Part shown: in pieces, positions 26,466 to 35,015 of the stretch
Layout of the letters: the number at the start of each line of letters is the position of its first letter
How positions within the stretch are numbered: the stretch's first letter is position 1
Source of the DNA: Sva-07 sp963698565
Lineage (GTDB): Bacteria; Actinomycetota; Acidimicrobiia; Acidimicrobiales; Ilumatobacteraceae
Length of the DNA stretch: 64,000 nucleotides
Assembly: GCA_963698565.1 (NCBI GenBank)
Contig: CAVORH010000031.1
Location: 1-64,000, forward strand
Direction of reading: 5' to 3'
Made by a program: the position numbers and the translations under genes
Notes under the pieces: generated by a model
The model's database searches: none
Seen by the model: only the letters and a program-made list of their open reading frames with translations
Told to the model about the DNA's origin: nothing

Positions 26466-28771
26466 CGCGCCGGCTCCGTCTCGGGCACGCGGACGTCGCC
26501 GCCACCGGCATCAGCGGCATTCGCTCTCGTGCGGCGCTTCCTCGTCAGCGTGAGGATCCCGACCGCAACGGTCATGAGCACGATCACCTCGCCGAGCGTG
26601 TCGAGGGCGCGGGTGTCGGTGAGGATCACGTTGACGACGTTGTTGCCCCCGCCCTCGCTGACCGCCGACTCGGCGAGATCGATGATCGGCGGCTCACCGG
26701 ACGGGCTCGAGGCTGCTCCAGCGAGGGCCACGGCGACCGCCGCTCCGATCAACAGCGAGACCGCGATGCGACCGACGAACCACAGCCGGGTGGCCGTCGG
26801 GAACCGTGTGGCGAGGCGGCCGAGACCCAGCACGAACCCGACGACGACGACCGTTTCGACCAGGAGTTGGGTCAGCACGAGATCGGGGGCGCCGACGGCC
26901 ACGAACAGGCCGGCGACACTGAACCCGACCGCACCGAGCACGAGCGCCGCCCCCAGGCGCGAGCCCACGGTGGTGGCGGCAACGGCCGCCGCGACGATCA
27001 TCACGACCAGGACCGCCTCGGCGCGGTTGTCCCACCAGTAGAGACGGTCGGTGTCGATCTCGCCCACGAACGGGATCGCGGCCGTACCCAGGACGACGAC
27101 GGTGGTGGCGATGTACAGCGGGAGCGAACCGTGCTGCACGCGCCGAGCGATGCGACGGGCGAGCCGGACGAGCCCGTCGATCAACCCGTCGGCGATCGAG
27201 GCGCCGCGCGCTGCGGGTCCGGACAGGACCACGCGCCGGGCGAGGAGCACGCCGAGCACCAAGCCGCCCGCCACGACGAGCATCGACGTGATGAAGGCAT
27301 CGGTGAAGCCCGGCCAGCGGTACAGCGAATAGACCTCGGCCTTGGGCGACACCACGACGGTCGCGGTCCGCACGACGTCGGTCACCCAGCCGAGGGCGAC
27401 GAACCCGCCGACAGTCGCCAGGCCGAGCACGACCTCCGGTGTCGTCATCGCCGGTCGGACCGGGGCCACCGGCCGGTCGGGCATCGGCTCGGACGAACCG
27501 AACATGCCGATCAGCAACCGTGTGGTGTACGCAACGGTGAGCACGGAACCGCCGATCACGAGGCCGCCGACCAGCCACAGCTCGGAGCCTGCGAGGCCCT
27601 GCACCGCTTCGATGGCCGCCTCCTTGGCGGGAAAGCCGAGCGTCGGCGGGATGCCCGCCATCGAGAGCCCGCACGCCAGCGCCACGACGAACGTGATCGG
27701 CATCGAGCGGCGGAGGCCGGACAACTCGTTGATGTTGCGGGTGCCGGTGCGGACGTCGACCTCACCGACCACCATGAAGAGGCCCGCCTTGAACACCGCG
27801 TGTGCGACCAGGATCGACATGGCGGCGAATGTCGCCTTGGGAGTACCGATCGCCAGCAGCGCGATCAGCAACCCGAGCTGCGACACGGTGCCCCAGGCGA
27901 GGATCAGCTTGGCATCGACGTGCCGCAGCGCACCGATGGATCCCCAGAGCATCGTCGCCAGGCCGAACGTGAGGCCGAGCGGCTTCCAGACCTCGGTCTC
28001 CTGGAACGCCGGGGCGATCACCGCGACGAGGATCACGCCCGCCTTCACCATGGTGGCCGAGTGGAGATACGCGCTCACCGGCGTCGGTGCGGCCATCGCG
28101 CCGGGCAACCACACGTGGAACGGCACCTGCGCCGACTTCGTGGCGGCGGCAACCAGGATCAGTACGGCGGCAGCGGTGGCGGTCGAGCCGGTGATCGGGG
28201 TGATCTCGCTGAGCACTGCGGTGCCCGACGCGTCGACGAACAGGACGAATCCGGCGAGCAGCGTCAACCCGCCGCCGGCCGTGATGAAGAGCGCTCGTCG
28301 AGCGGCGGTGCGGGCAACGGGATCGGTGTTCTTGAAGCCGACGAGCAGGAACGACGTGATCGAGGTCAGTTCCCAGAACATGAAGAGCGTCCAGACCGAG
28401 TCGGCCCAGACCAGGCCCACCATCGCCCCGGAGAATGCCGTGAGCGTGGAGGCGAACCGGCCCATCCCCGCGGCGCTCGCGGAGAAGTAACCGACGGCGT
28501 ACACGCACACGAGCGCCCCGATGCCGGCAACGAGGAGCGAGAGCAATGCGCTCAGGGCGTCGATCCGGAACAGGACCGACACATCGAGGCCCGGCACCCA
28601 GTCGAACCCGGATTCGACCACGTCGTCGGTGCCGACCAGCGTGAGCGACCACAGCGCCGTGGCCGCCATCGGGATCGCTGCGACCCACAGTGCGTTGCGG
28701 CCCAGGCGAGATCCGAAGACGGCGGTCACCGCACTGGCGACGACGAAGAGGGAGAGCAGGACCCAGATCAA
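26462..28771 (-). CDS. mnhA: Mrp Na+/H+ antiporter subunit A
   Basis: The 769-aa large subunit, NuoL-like in its first 430 residues: VWTLFMFWELTSITSFLLVGF, AAATKSAQVPFHVWLPGAMAAPTPVSAYLHSATMVKAGV and DAKLILAWGTVSQLGLL. The C-terminal third carries the MbhD/E-like domain (VGAPDLVLTQLLVETVVVVGFVLGL; DTLGEVIVLMTVAVGILTL). The start appears to be TTG at 28771, with a candidate minus-strand promoter upstream: TTGGAG at 28805-28810, 18-nt spacer, TATCCT at 28781-28786. Being the first gene of seven overlapping genes, this promoter would drive the whole antiporter. The operon is divergent from the sigma-factor operon, with 76 bp between the starts. Confidence 0.93.
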   Translation of the reverse strand: MIWVLLSLFVVASAVTAVFGSRLGRNALWVAAIPMAATALWSLTLVGTDDVVESGFDWVPGLDVSVLFRIDALSALLSLLVAGIGALVCVYAVGYFSASAAGMGRFASTLTAFSGAMVGLVWADSVWTLFMFWELTSITSFLLVGFKNTDPVARTAARRALFITAGGGLTLLAGFVLFVDASGTAVLSEITPITGSTATAAAVLILVAAATKSAQVPFHVWLPGAMAAPTPVSAYLHSATMVKAGVILVAVIAPAFQETEVWKPLGLTFGLATMLWGSIGALRHVDAKLILAWGTVSQLGLLIALLAIGTPKATFAAMSILVAHAVFKAGLFMVVGEVDVRTGTRNINELSGLRRSMPITFVVALACGLSMAGIPPTLGFPAKEAAIEAVQGLAGSELWLVGGLVIGGSVLTVAYTTRLLIGMFGSSEPMPDRPVAPVRPAMTTPEVVLGLATVGGFVALGWVTDVVRTATVVVSPKAEVYSLYRWPGFTDAFITSMLVVAGGLVLGVLLARRVVLSGPAARGASIADGLIDGLVRLARRIARRVQHGSLPLYIATTVVVLGTAAIPFVGEIDTDRLYWWDNRAEAVLVVMIVAAAVAATTVGSRLGAALVLGAVGFSVAGLFVAVGAPDLVLTQLLVETVVVVGFVLGLGRLATRFPTATRLWFVGRIAVSLLIGAAVAVALAGAASSPSGEPPIIDLAESAVSEGGGNNVVNVILTDTRALDTLGEVIVLMTVAVGILTLTRKRRTRANAADAGGGDVRVPETEPAR

Positions 28772-28780
28772 CAGACCCGC

Positions 28781-28810
28781 AGGATAGAGGTCGAATTATC
28801 TGCACTCCAA
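28781..28810 (-). promoter_or_regulatory. Candidate Mrp operon promoter
   Basis: Read on the minus strand: TTGGAG (28810-28805), 18-nt spacer, TATCCT (28786-28781), 9 nt before the TTG start of mnhA. It lies back-to-back with the sigma-gene promoter, so the two operons share one compact control region. Confidence 0.4.
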
Positions 28811-28812
28811 CA

Positions 28813-28841
28813 TTGACCTTTTGAAAAAGGTACTTTAAGAT
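28813..28841 (+). promoter_or_regulatory. Near-consensus sigma-70 promoter for the sigma-factor operon, leaderless
   Basis: TTGACC (28813-28818), 17-nt spacer, TAAGAT (28836-28841), then 6 nt to ATG 28848. The start of transcription should fall on or beside the A of the ATG, giving a leaderless mRNA. The spacer holds a perfect inverted repeat, ACCTTTT-GA-AAAAGGT (28816-28831), a good operator candidate. The region is unusually AT-rich for this genome. Confidence 0.75.
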
Positions 28842-28847
28842 CTGTCC

Positions 28848-29675
28848 ATGTCCTCCACCGTCAACACTGACCGAGCGCACATACGACGTCGAGACCGCCG
28901 AGCGCTGCTCACCGCCCACGACGAACGAGTGCTCGCCAAGTCGATCGAAGCGGGACGACACGCTGCCGAGCGCATCGCCGCCGGCGCCCCCGCTCCCGGC
29001 GACGACGCACTGATGGCCGAGGCCGCCGAATCACGACTCCACTTCATCGAGGCGAACATCCGCCTCGTGCAGAGCATCGCCAACAAGTTCAGCGTGCCGG
29101 TCCATCTCGACCGGGACGACATCGTGCAGGACGGCATGATCGGCCTGGAGAAGGCGGTGGAGAAGTTCGACTGGCGCCGCGGCTACAAGTTCTCGACGTA
29201 TGCGACCTGGTGGATTCGCCAGTCGATCCAGCGGGGCCTCGAGTCGTCGGCCACCACGATTCGCATCCCGGGCCACCGCAGCCGCGAGCTGCGCGCCGCC
29301 ATCGCCACGACCACCACCGGCGGTCGGCTGACCGACGAACTCGCCATGATCGACATGCTCAGCCAGCTCGAGTCGATGGATCGACCGCTCGGCGAGGGCC
29401 CCGAGACGCTCGGTGCGATGGTCCCGTGCGACAACGATCCACCCGACGAGGCCGCTGAGCGCAACGTGCGACGCGAACAGATCGACGCGCTGCTCGACCA
29501 CCTCGACGAGACGAGCCGATTCGCCGTCGCTGCCCGATTCGGGCTCCGTGGCCACGAACCCGCGACCTTCGCCGTCATCGCCGACGAGCTCGGCGTCACG
29601 CCGCAGGCCGTGCGTCGACGAGTCGAGCGGGCGATCGCCAAGCTGCGCACCCACGCGGAGCCGATCGCTGCCTGA
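28848..29675 (+). CDS. Sigma-70 family RNA polymerase sigma factor (group 2/3)
   Basis: A 275-aa sigma factor with regions 1.2 to 4 but no long region 1.1. LLTAHDERVLAKSIEAG is the region 1.2 part. DRDDIVQDGMIGLEKAVEKFDWRRGYKFSTYATWWIRQSI is region 2, with the -10 recognition helix close to the principal sigma factor. IRIPGHRSREL starts region 3. Region 4 reads ATFAVIADELGVTPQAVRRRVERAIAKLR. It is too short to be the housekeeping factor and is better read as an alternative sigma factor of SigB/HrdD type. The start is fixed by the leaderless promoter. It is the first gene of an operon with a P-loop kinase and a HAD hydrolase. Confidence 0.9.
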   Translation: MSSTVNTDRAHIRRRDRRALLTAHDERVLAKSIEAGRHAAERIAAGAPAPGDDALMAEAAESRLHFIEANIRLVQSIANKFSVPVHLDRDDIVQDGMIGLEKAVEKFDWRRGYKFSTYATWWIRQSIQRGLESSATTIRIPGHRSRELRAAIATTTTGGRLTDELAMIDMLSQLESMDRPLGEGPETLGAMVPCDNDPPDEAAERNVRREQIDALLDHLDETSRFAVAARFGLRGHEPATFAVIADELGVTPQAVRRRVERAIAKLRTHAEPIAA

Positions 29676-29709
29676 CCCCTCGCCCACAGCAGCCCGCCGC
29701 CCCGCGCCG

Positions 29710-30639
29710 ATGCCGCGCCGTCCGCAGGACTCCGAGCCTGACACCACCGAGCAGATCATCGTCCAGGACCGCCGGGAGAACCGGCTGCCGTTCTCGCGCG
29801 GCATCATGGCGACGAGCCTGTTGGCGACCGGAGTCCCGACGGAGGAGGCCTACCGTCTCTCATCGATGATCCAACGTCGTCTGCTCGCTCGTGGCCAGCG
29901 GGAGATCGACGCCGAATCGCTGGTGAGGTTCACCCACGAGACCCTCAGCGCCGAGGCCGGTGATCCCGAAGTCGCCGTTCGATGGACCGCGTGGCGCCGA
30001 GCGAAACGTTCCGGACGACCGATCGTGATCGTGCTCGGCGGTGCGCCCGGCACCGGCAAGAGCACACTGGCGACCCGGCTCGCCGTGCGGCTCGACATCA
30101 CCCGGGTGGTCACCAGCGATGCGATCCGCGACGTGCTGCGCACGGTCGTACCGGTCAACGTGCTGCCCGAACTCCACGAGTCGACGTTCGAGGTCGTCGA
30201 CCCCGCAGCCGTCGACCCGTTCGCCGGTTTCATCCGTCAGTGCAACGCGGTCGGCGCCGCCGCCGTCGCCGTTGCCGACCGCTTGGCCGACGAGCACCGC
30301 TCACTGATCGTGGAGGGCGTGCACGCCCTTCCGGGTGCGGTCACGACCGCGCTCGCCGAGCACCCGGCGAAACCCATCGTGATCGAGCGCTTGATCATCC
30401 AGACCGGTGTCGACGAGCATGCGGAACTGCTCCGCCGACGCGAGTCGAGCGAGCCGCACCGACAGGGGCAGCGGCACCTCGCTCGCCTCGACCACATCCG
30501 ACTGATCCAGGACCAACTCATGCAACAGGCCGATCGGGCCGGCATCACCGCGATGGACGGCGGCGAAGCGGGCAATCTGACGCAGGACATCGTCGACGAG
30601 ATCGTGCGGCGCCTCGACGAGTCGAGCGGATCGGCATGA
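29710..30639 (+). CDS. ATP-cone / P-loop kinase of 2-phosphoglycerate kinase type
   Basis: A 309-aa protein. Residues 15-95 look like an ATP-cone-type regulatory domain (VQDRRENRLPFSRGIMATSLLATGVPTEEAYRLS). Then comes a P-loop kinase with Walker A GGAPGTGKSTLATRLA (about residue 112), TRVVTSDAIRDVLR and IVEGVHALPG. The layout matches archaeal 2-phosphoglycerate kinases, which make 2,3-bisphosphoglycerate on the route to cyclic 2,3-DPG; many bacterial relatives have no proven substrate. ATG 29710 follows the sigma-gene stop by 34 bp, and the gene ends in a four-base overlap with the HAD gene. A link to osmolyte or phosphate metabolism is possible but unproven. Confidence 0.78.
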   Translation: MPRRPQDSEPDTTEQIIVQDRRENRLPFSRGIMATSLLATGVPTEEAYRLSSMIQRRLLARGQREIDAESLVRFTHETLSAEAGDPEVAVRWTAWRRAKRSGRPIVIVLGGAPGTGKSTLATRLAVRLDITRVVTSDAIRDVLRTVVPVNVLPELHESTFEVVDPAAVDPFAGFIRQCNAVGAAAVAVADRLADEHRSLIVEGVHALPGAVTTALAEHPAKPIVIERLIIQTGVDEHAELLRRRESSEPHRQGQRHLARLDHIRLIQDQLMQQADRAGITAMDGGEAGNLTQDIVDEIVRRLDESSGSA

Positions 30640-31196
30640 TCCCAGCGGCTCCGCCGGCGTCGGTGATCGAGGCCCATCAGCTGATCGTGCTCGACGTGCA
30701 CGGCGTCGTGTTCAACAACCCCTTGCCGTACTTCCTCGCCGAACTCGGCGACCGCACCGGTGTGGGCGCCAACCGGTTCAAGCGGCAGTGGCGATCGACG
30801 TGGCGCATCCCGTTCTGGGAGGGCCGGATCACCGAGGCCGAGATGTGGGCCGGTGTCGCTCCAGATCTCGATGCCCGCTGCCTGCGGTCCGATCTCGAGC
30901 AGCGCTACCGGCCGGGCCCCTGGTTCGACTGGGTCGTCGCCCACGACGGACCGATCTGGCTGTTGTCCAACCATCGAAGCGACTGGCTGTTGCCGCGGCT
31001 CGACCGCTTCGGTCTGGCCGATCGCTTCGAACGGGTGCTGGTGTCGGACGCGCTGGGCGCTGCCAAGCCGTCGCCGAGGGCGTTCGCTGCGTTGATCGAT
31101 CAGCCATCGGTGGTGTTCTTCGACGACTCGCGTCGGAACGTCGAGGCCGCACGCACGCTCGGCATCGACGCCCACGTGATCGGAGCGCCCGGGTGA
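30636..31196 (+). CDS. HAD-superfamily hydrolase
   Basis: A 186-aa HAD-fold protein that starts in the ATGA overlap with the kinase gene. Motif I is VLDVHGVVF (nucleophile Asp20), motif II is LLSNHRS, the motif III lysine lies in LGAAKPSP, and motif IV is VVFFDDSRRNVEAA. The residue two after the nucleophile, normally the Asp acid/base of HAD phosphatases, is His22. Replacement at that position is seen in HAD members with altered chemistry, so phosphatase activity should not be assumed. Coupling to the kinase suggests a shared metabolite. Confidence 0.82.
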   Translation: MIPAAPPASVIEAHQLIVLDVHGVVFNNPLPYFLAELGDRTGVGANRFKRQWRSTWRIPFWEGRITEAEMWAGVAPDLDARCLRSDLEQRYRPGPWFDWVVAHDGPIWLLSNHRSDWLLPRLDRFGLADRFERVLVSDALGAAKPSPRAFAALIDQPSVVFFDDSRRNVEAARTLGIDAHVIGAPG

Positions 31197-31225
31197 TCAC
31201 ACAGGGCGGACCCTGACGGCGCAGC

Positions 31226-32179
31226 TCACCGGGCGAGTACTTCGTTGCGCAGCGGCTCGTCTCGAACGAACCGGGTGAGGTTCTCGAGAAAGATCTCGAC
31301 GACGCGCTCGGACGTACCGTCACTCGACGCGGAGTTGTGCGGCGAGATGATCACGTTCGGCAGATCCCAGAGCGGATCGTCGGCCGGCAACGGCTCGGGA
31401 TCGAAGACGTCGAGGCCCGCCCCGCCGAGCCGGCCCGACGCGAGGGCATCGGTGAGCGCGACCTGATCGACGAGTTCACCGCGTCCGACGTTGACGAACA
31501 CCGCGTGCGGCGGCATCGCGGCGATCACCTCGGCATCGAACAGGCCGCGGGTGTCGGGCGTGAGCGGGAGTGCGACCACCACGGCATCGGCGTCGCGGAG
31601 CACCTCGGTGAGTTCGGCGAGCGGCCGCACCGGACACGGCTCGTCGCCGTGGGCCGCTCGCCGCACCACGACCGGATCCATGCGAAAGGCCTCGGCCAGT
31701 CGGACGACCTCCTGCCCGATCGGGCCGTACCCGACGACCACCACCCGCTGACCGTCGAGTTCGCGGAACGGTGTCGGCGACCACTCGTGGTTCGCCTGCG
31801 CCCGCAACCATGCCGGCAGCCCACGGCTGAGCGCCAGCAGATACAGCATGACCGTGCCGGCGATCGGCGAGGCGCTCGCTCCCGACGACGTGGTGAGGCG
31901 GACGCCACGATCGAGGAACATCGAGAACACCGGGCTGTCGACCCCGGCCGACATCGAGTGCAGCCACTGCAGGTTCGGCGCATCGAGCGCGATCTTCATG
32001 AACGGCGCGACCCGCTCGGGCCAGACGTCGTTCGAGAAGAACGCGACCGTGATGCGTTCGATGTCCTCGGCCGACACCTCCTCGCCGGGTCGCAGCGCCA
32101 CGATCTCGAGATCGGGAGCGGCCGCAGCGATTCGGGCGGCGTTGGCGTCGAGGAACGTGTCGGTGCAGAACAGTGCCAC
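31226..32179 (-). CDS. D-2-hydroxyacid dehydrogenase family protein
   Basis: A 317-aa NAD(P)-dependent dehydrogenase of the D-isomer 2-hydroxyacid family. Substrate-domain residues GASASPIAGTVMLYLLAL precede the Rossmann motif VVVVGYGPIGQEVVRLA. The catalytic triad is visible: Arg in FVNVGRGELVDQ, Glu in DVFDPEPLP and His in IISPHNSASS. I prefer GTG 32179, which has GGGG just upstream; two in-frame GTG codons at 32197 and 32194 would fall inside the 17-bp inverted repeat. Substrate (glyoxylate, hydroxypyruvate, phosphoglycerate and others) cannot be decided. It lies 49 bp downstream of the GSAM-like aminotransferase gene on the same strand, with the inverted repeat between them. Confidence 0.85.
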   Translation of the reverse strand: MALFCTDTFLDANAARIAAAAPDLEIVALRPGEEVSAEDIERITVAFFSNDVWPERVAPFMKIALDAPNLQWLHSMSAGVDSPVFSMFLDRGVRLTTSSGASASPIAGTVMLYLLALSRGLPAWLRAQANHEWSPTPFRELDGQRVVVVGYGPIGQEVVRLAEAFRMDPVVVRRAAHGDEPCPVRPLAELTEVLRDADAVVVALPLTPDTRGLFDAEVIAAMPPHAVFVNVGRGELVDQVALTDALASGRLGGAGLDVFDPEPLPADDPLWDLPNVIISPHNSASSDGTSERVVEIFLENLTRFVRDEPLRNEVLAR

Positions 32180-32184
32180 GCCCC

Positions 32185-32221
32185 AGGATGACACCACGGG
32201 TCAGACCCGTGGTGTCATCCT
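32185..32221. terminator. 17-bp perfect inverted repeat with GGGTCAGACCC core
   Basis: AGGATGACACCACGGGT (32185-32201) pairs perfectly with 32205-32221 around the trinucleotide CAG. It lies 7 nt past the stop of the aminotransferase gene and overlaps the possible upstream start codons of the dehydrogenase gene. The GGGTCAGACCC centre is shared with the hairpins at 44307-44337 and 63456-63480. Terminator or mobile palindrome are both possible. Confidence 0.65.
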
Positions 32222-32228
32222 GCGTGCT

Positions 32229-33602
32229 TCAGGCGGTGAGCTCGGCGACGAACTCGGCGAACACGTCGGCATAGCGCATTGCGTCCTCCTCGGTGTGCAT
32301 CACCGAGATCAGCCACTGCTCGTCGAGGCCCGGCGGCAGCAGGATGCCGCGGTTGATGCCGTGCATCCACTGGGCGAAGGCCAGGTCGAAGTCGGTGGCC
32401 TTGTAGTCGCGGTAGTTGCGCACCGGGTCGACCGACCACGTGATGCAGCCCTTGGCGCCGAACTCGACGGTGTGCGCCGGCAGTCCGGCGTCGTCGATGA
32501 TCTTCTGGCAGGCCTCGACCAGACGGTGGTTGAGCGCGATCGCGTGGTCGATCGCCTCGGGGGTGCACGCCTCGGTCAGTGTCGCCTTCGCAGCAGCCAT
32601 CACGAGCGGGTTGCCGTTGTAGGTGCCGAGGTGCAACACCTCACCGGTGGCGATCAGCTCCATGTACTCGGCCTTGCCGCCGAACGCACCGACCGGGAAA
32701 CCACCGCCGATCGACTTGGCGAGCGTGATCAGGTCAGGGGTGACCCCGAGCTTCTTGGTCGCCCCACCGAGGCCGGCGGTGATGCCGGTCTTGACCTCGT
32801 CGAAGATCAGGAGGGTGCCGTACTTGTCGCAGATCTCACGGACCGCCTCGAGGTACCCGGGATCGGGCAGGCAGATGCCGATGTTCTCCATCACCGGCTC
32901 GACGATGAAGCAGGCGACCTCGCGGCTCGCGAGCACCCGCTCGAGGGCAGGTGCGTCGTTGTACGGGATCACGATGACATCGTCGATCGTGCCCTGCGGG
33001 ATGCCACCCGACTGCGGGACCGAATACGGAGCGTCGGCGGGACCGGCATCGGCGATGGCCGGCTTGTTCGAGATCATCACCTCGTCGTGGTGGCCGTGGT
33101 AGCCGCCCTCGACCTTGACGAGCTTCTCGCGCTTGGTGACGCCGCGGGCCAGTCGGATCGCATCCATCGTGGCCTCGGTGCCCGAGTTGGTCGGCCGCCA
33201 CATCGGGAAGCCGTAGCGCTCGCCGAGCAGTTCGGCGAACTCGGTGTCGAGCTCGCACGGCGTGACGTAGAGCGTGCCCTCGGAGAGCTGCGCCTCGACG
33301 GCCTTGCGGACCGCCGGGTGCATGTGACCGGCGAACAGTGCGCCGAATCCCATGTCGTAGTCGACGTACTCGTTGTCGTCGACGTCGACCATCCGCGAGC
33401 CGGATGCGTGCTTGACGACGATCGGATGCGGGTCGTAGGCCTGGAAGCTCGACGGGACTCCGGCCGGGAGGACCTTGCGGGCGCGCTCGGTGGCGACCTG
33501 GGATCCCTTGGTTCGTTCTGCGTAGATCGCGAGCTCGCGCTCGGTGATCTCTTTCGCCCTGGCGACGAGCTCTGACGTGGTGGTCGAGTCGGTCACGGAC
33601 AT
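32229..33602 (-). CDS. Aspartate aminotransferase family / glutamate-1-semialdehyde aminomutase-like protein
   Basis: A 457-aa class-III PLP enzyme. PTNSGTEATMDAIRLAR and GGYHGHHDEVMIS form the cofactor pocket, IFDEVKTGITAGLGG holds the PLP-binding Asp, and LAKSIGGGFPVGAFGG holds the Schiff-base lysine. It resembles the GSAM-like group used outside haem synthesis rather than the canonical HemL. Its start at ATG 33602 has AGGAG 10 nt upstream, so it is not leaderless; longer frames upstream are non-coding. It is divergent from the nitronate monooxygenase-like gene. Reaction and substrate are unknown; an amine or beta-amino acid is plausible. Confidence 0.85.
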   Translation of the reverse strand: MSVTDSTTTSELVARAKEITERELAIYAERTKGSQVATERARKVLPAGVPSSFQAYDPHPIVVKHASGSRMVDVDDNEYVDYDMGFGALFAGHMHPAVRKAVEAQLSEGTLYVTPCELDTEFAELLGERYGFPMWRPTNSGTEATMDAIRLARGVTKREKLVKVEGGYHGHHDEVMISNKPAIADAGPADAPYSVPQSGGIPQGTIDDVIVIPYNDAPALERVLASREVACFIVEPVMENIGICLPDPGYLEAVREICDKYGTLLIFDEVKTGITAGLGGATKKLGVTPDLITLAKSIGGGFPVGAFGGKAEYMELIATGEVLHLGTYNGNPLVMAAAKATLTEACTPEAIDHAIALNHRLVEACQKIIDDAGLPAHTVEFGAKGCITWSVDPVRNYRDYKATDFDLAFAQWMHGINRGILLPPGLDEQWLISVMHTEEDAMRYADVFAEFVAELTA

Positions 33603-33787
33603 GAGGTATCGGCTCCTGCTTGGATTGCGGCCGACGGAGTGTCGCGCCGACCCCAATCGTACGCCGTTGGCCCTTCGGCGCGCTCCCGCCCCGCGTTGCG
33701 GCCGTCGATCCAGCTCGATGCGGCTTCGTCGGTGACGTGGCCCGGAGGTCAGAATGTGCAGGTCAACCCCGCCGTCAGGAGATCCCG

Positions 33788-34933
33788 ATGAAGACCGCCG
33801 CCACCGAGATGCTCGACATCGAGTTCCCGATCTTCGCCTTCAGTCACTGTCGCGATGTCGTCGCCGCCGTGTCGAAGGCGGGTGGACTCGGCGTGCTCGG
33901 CGCCGTCGCGCACTCCCCCGAGCAGCTCGAGATCGACCTGAAGTGGATCGAGGACGAGATCGGCGACCGACCGTACGGCGTCGACCTCATCGTGCCCGCC
34001 AAGTACGCCGGCGACGAAGGGGGCGGCTACTCGCTCGACGACATCCGGGCGCTGATCCCCGACACCCACCGAGAGTTCGTCGACGACATCCTCCGTCGCT
34101 ACGACGTCCCGGAGTTCCCGCCCGACGAGGAGCGCGGCGGTGGCCGATCGACCGGTGGACACGGCGGCATCGCCCCGTTCAGCGCTGCTGCTGCCGGGCC
34201 GCAGCTCGAGATCTCGCTCGCCCACAAGACCGCGTTCGTCGCCAACGCACTCGGCCCGCCACCGCAGTTCCTGATCGACCGGGTGAAGGAGGAGGGCCGC
34301 CTGATCGGCGCGCTCGCCGGGCGACCGGTACACGCCGAACGACATCAAGCGGCGGGCGTCGACATCATCATCGCCCAGGGGTCCGAAGCCGGCGGACACA
34401 CCGGCGAGATCGGCTCGATGGTGCTGATCCCCGAGATCGTCGACGCGGTCGACATCCCGGTGCTCGGCGCCGGCGGCATCGGCCGTGGACGCCAGATGGC
34501 CGCCGCCATGGCCCTCGGCGCCCAGGGGGTGTGGTGCGGTTCGGTGTGGTTGACCACCGACGAGGCCGAGACGCATCCGGTGGTGAAGGAGAAGTTCCTG
34601 GCGGCCACCTCGGCCGACACGATCCGGTCGCGTTCGATGACCGGCAAACCCGCCCGCATGTTGAAGACCGCCTGGACCGAGGAGTGGGATCGCGCCGACA
34701 CGCCCGACCCGCTCGGCATGCCGCTGCAGCCGATCCTCACCAACGAGGCACAGGCACGGATCAACCGGGCGGCGCACACGCACGGCTCGGGCGCCGAGAA
34801 GCTGGCGGGCTACTTCGTCGGCCAGATCGTCGGCACGATGAACCAGCCGAAGTCGGCCGGTCAGGTCGTGATGGACATGGTGACCGAGTTCATCGACACC
34901 GTCGAGTCGCTCGCCGGCCAACTCGAGTACTGA
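33788..34933 (+). CDS. Nitronate monooxygenase-like flavoprotein
   Basis: A 381-aa FMN TIM-barrel protein of the nitronate monooxygenase (2-nitropropane dioxygenase) family. Supporting stretches: VAAVSKAGGLGVLGAVAHSPEQL near the N-terminus, AGVDIIIAQGSEAGGHTGEIGSM, IPVLGAGGIGRGRQMAAAMALGAQGVWCGSVWL, and ARMLKTAWTEEW near the C-terminus. The family oxidises alkyl nitronates, but many members have other substrates. The start at ATG 33788 follows AGGAGATC. The distinctive segment DEERGGGRSTGGHGGI near residue 117 is a low-complexity insertion. It is convergent with the SDR gene, with a 52-nt palindromic element between their ends. Confidence 0.87.
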   Translation: MKTAATEMLDIEFPIFAFSHCRDVVAAVSKAGGLGVLGAVAHSPEQLEIDLKWIEDEIGDRPYGVDLIVPAKYAGDEGGGYSLDDIRALIPDTHREFVDDILRRYDVPEFPPDEERGGGRSTGGHGGIAPFSAAAAGPQLEISLAHKTAFVANALGPPPQFLIDRVKEEGRLIGALAGRPVHAERHQAAGVDIIIAQGSEAGGHTGEIGSMVLIPEIVDAVDIPVLGAGGIGRGRQMAAAMALGAQGVWCGSVWLTTDEAETHPVVKEKFLAATSADTIRSRSMTGKPARMLKTAWTEEWDRADTPDPLGMPLQPILTNEAQARINRAAHTHGSGAEKLAGYFVGQIVGTMNQPKSAGQVVMDMVTEFIDTVESLAGQLEY

Positions 34934-34961
34934 CCGAACCTCTCCCCGACCAGACCCCATC

Positions 34962-35013
34962 CGTTTGCGTTGCGTTTCGGGTGGACCGGGCCACCCGAAA
35001 TCGCACGCAAACG
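34962..35013. repeat. 52-nt palindromic element, copy 2
   Basis: CGTTTGCG to CGCAAACG, exactly 52 nt. The stem is the best of the five: the inner arm TTTCGGGTGG pairs with CCACCCGAAA and the outer arms extend further. It sits between the convergent nitronate-type and SDR genes, ending 3 nt before the SDR stop. Confidence 0.87.
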
Positions 35014-35015
35014 GT

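Noticed and set aside
26456..28816. 786-codon plus-strand frame opposite mnhA
   Set aside because: Composition is typical of an antisense shadow; mnhA and mnhB explain the region.
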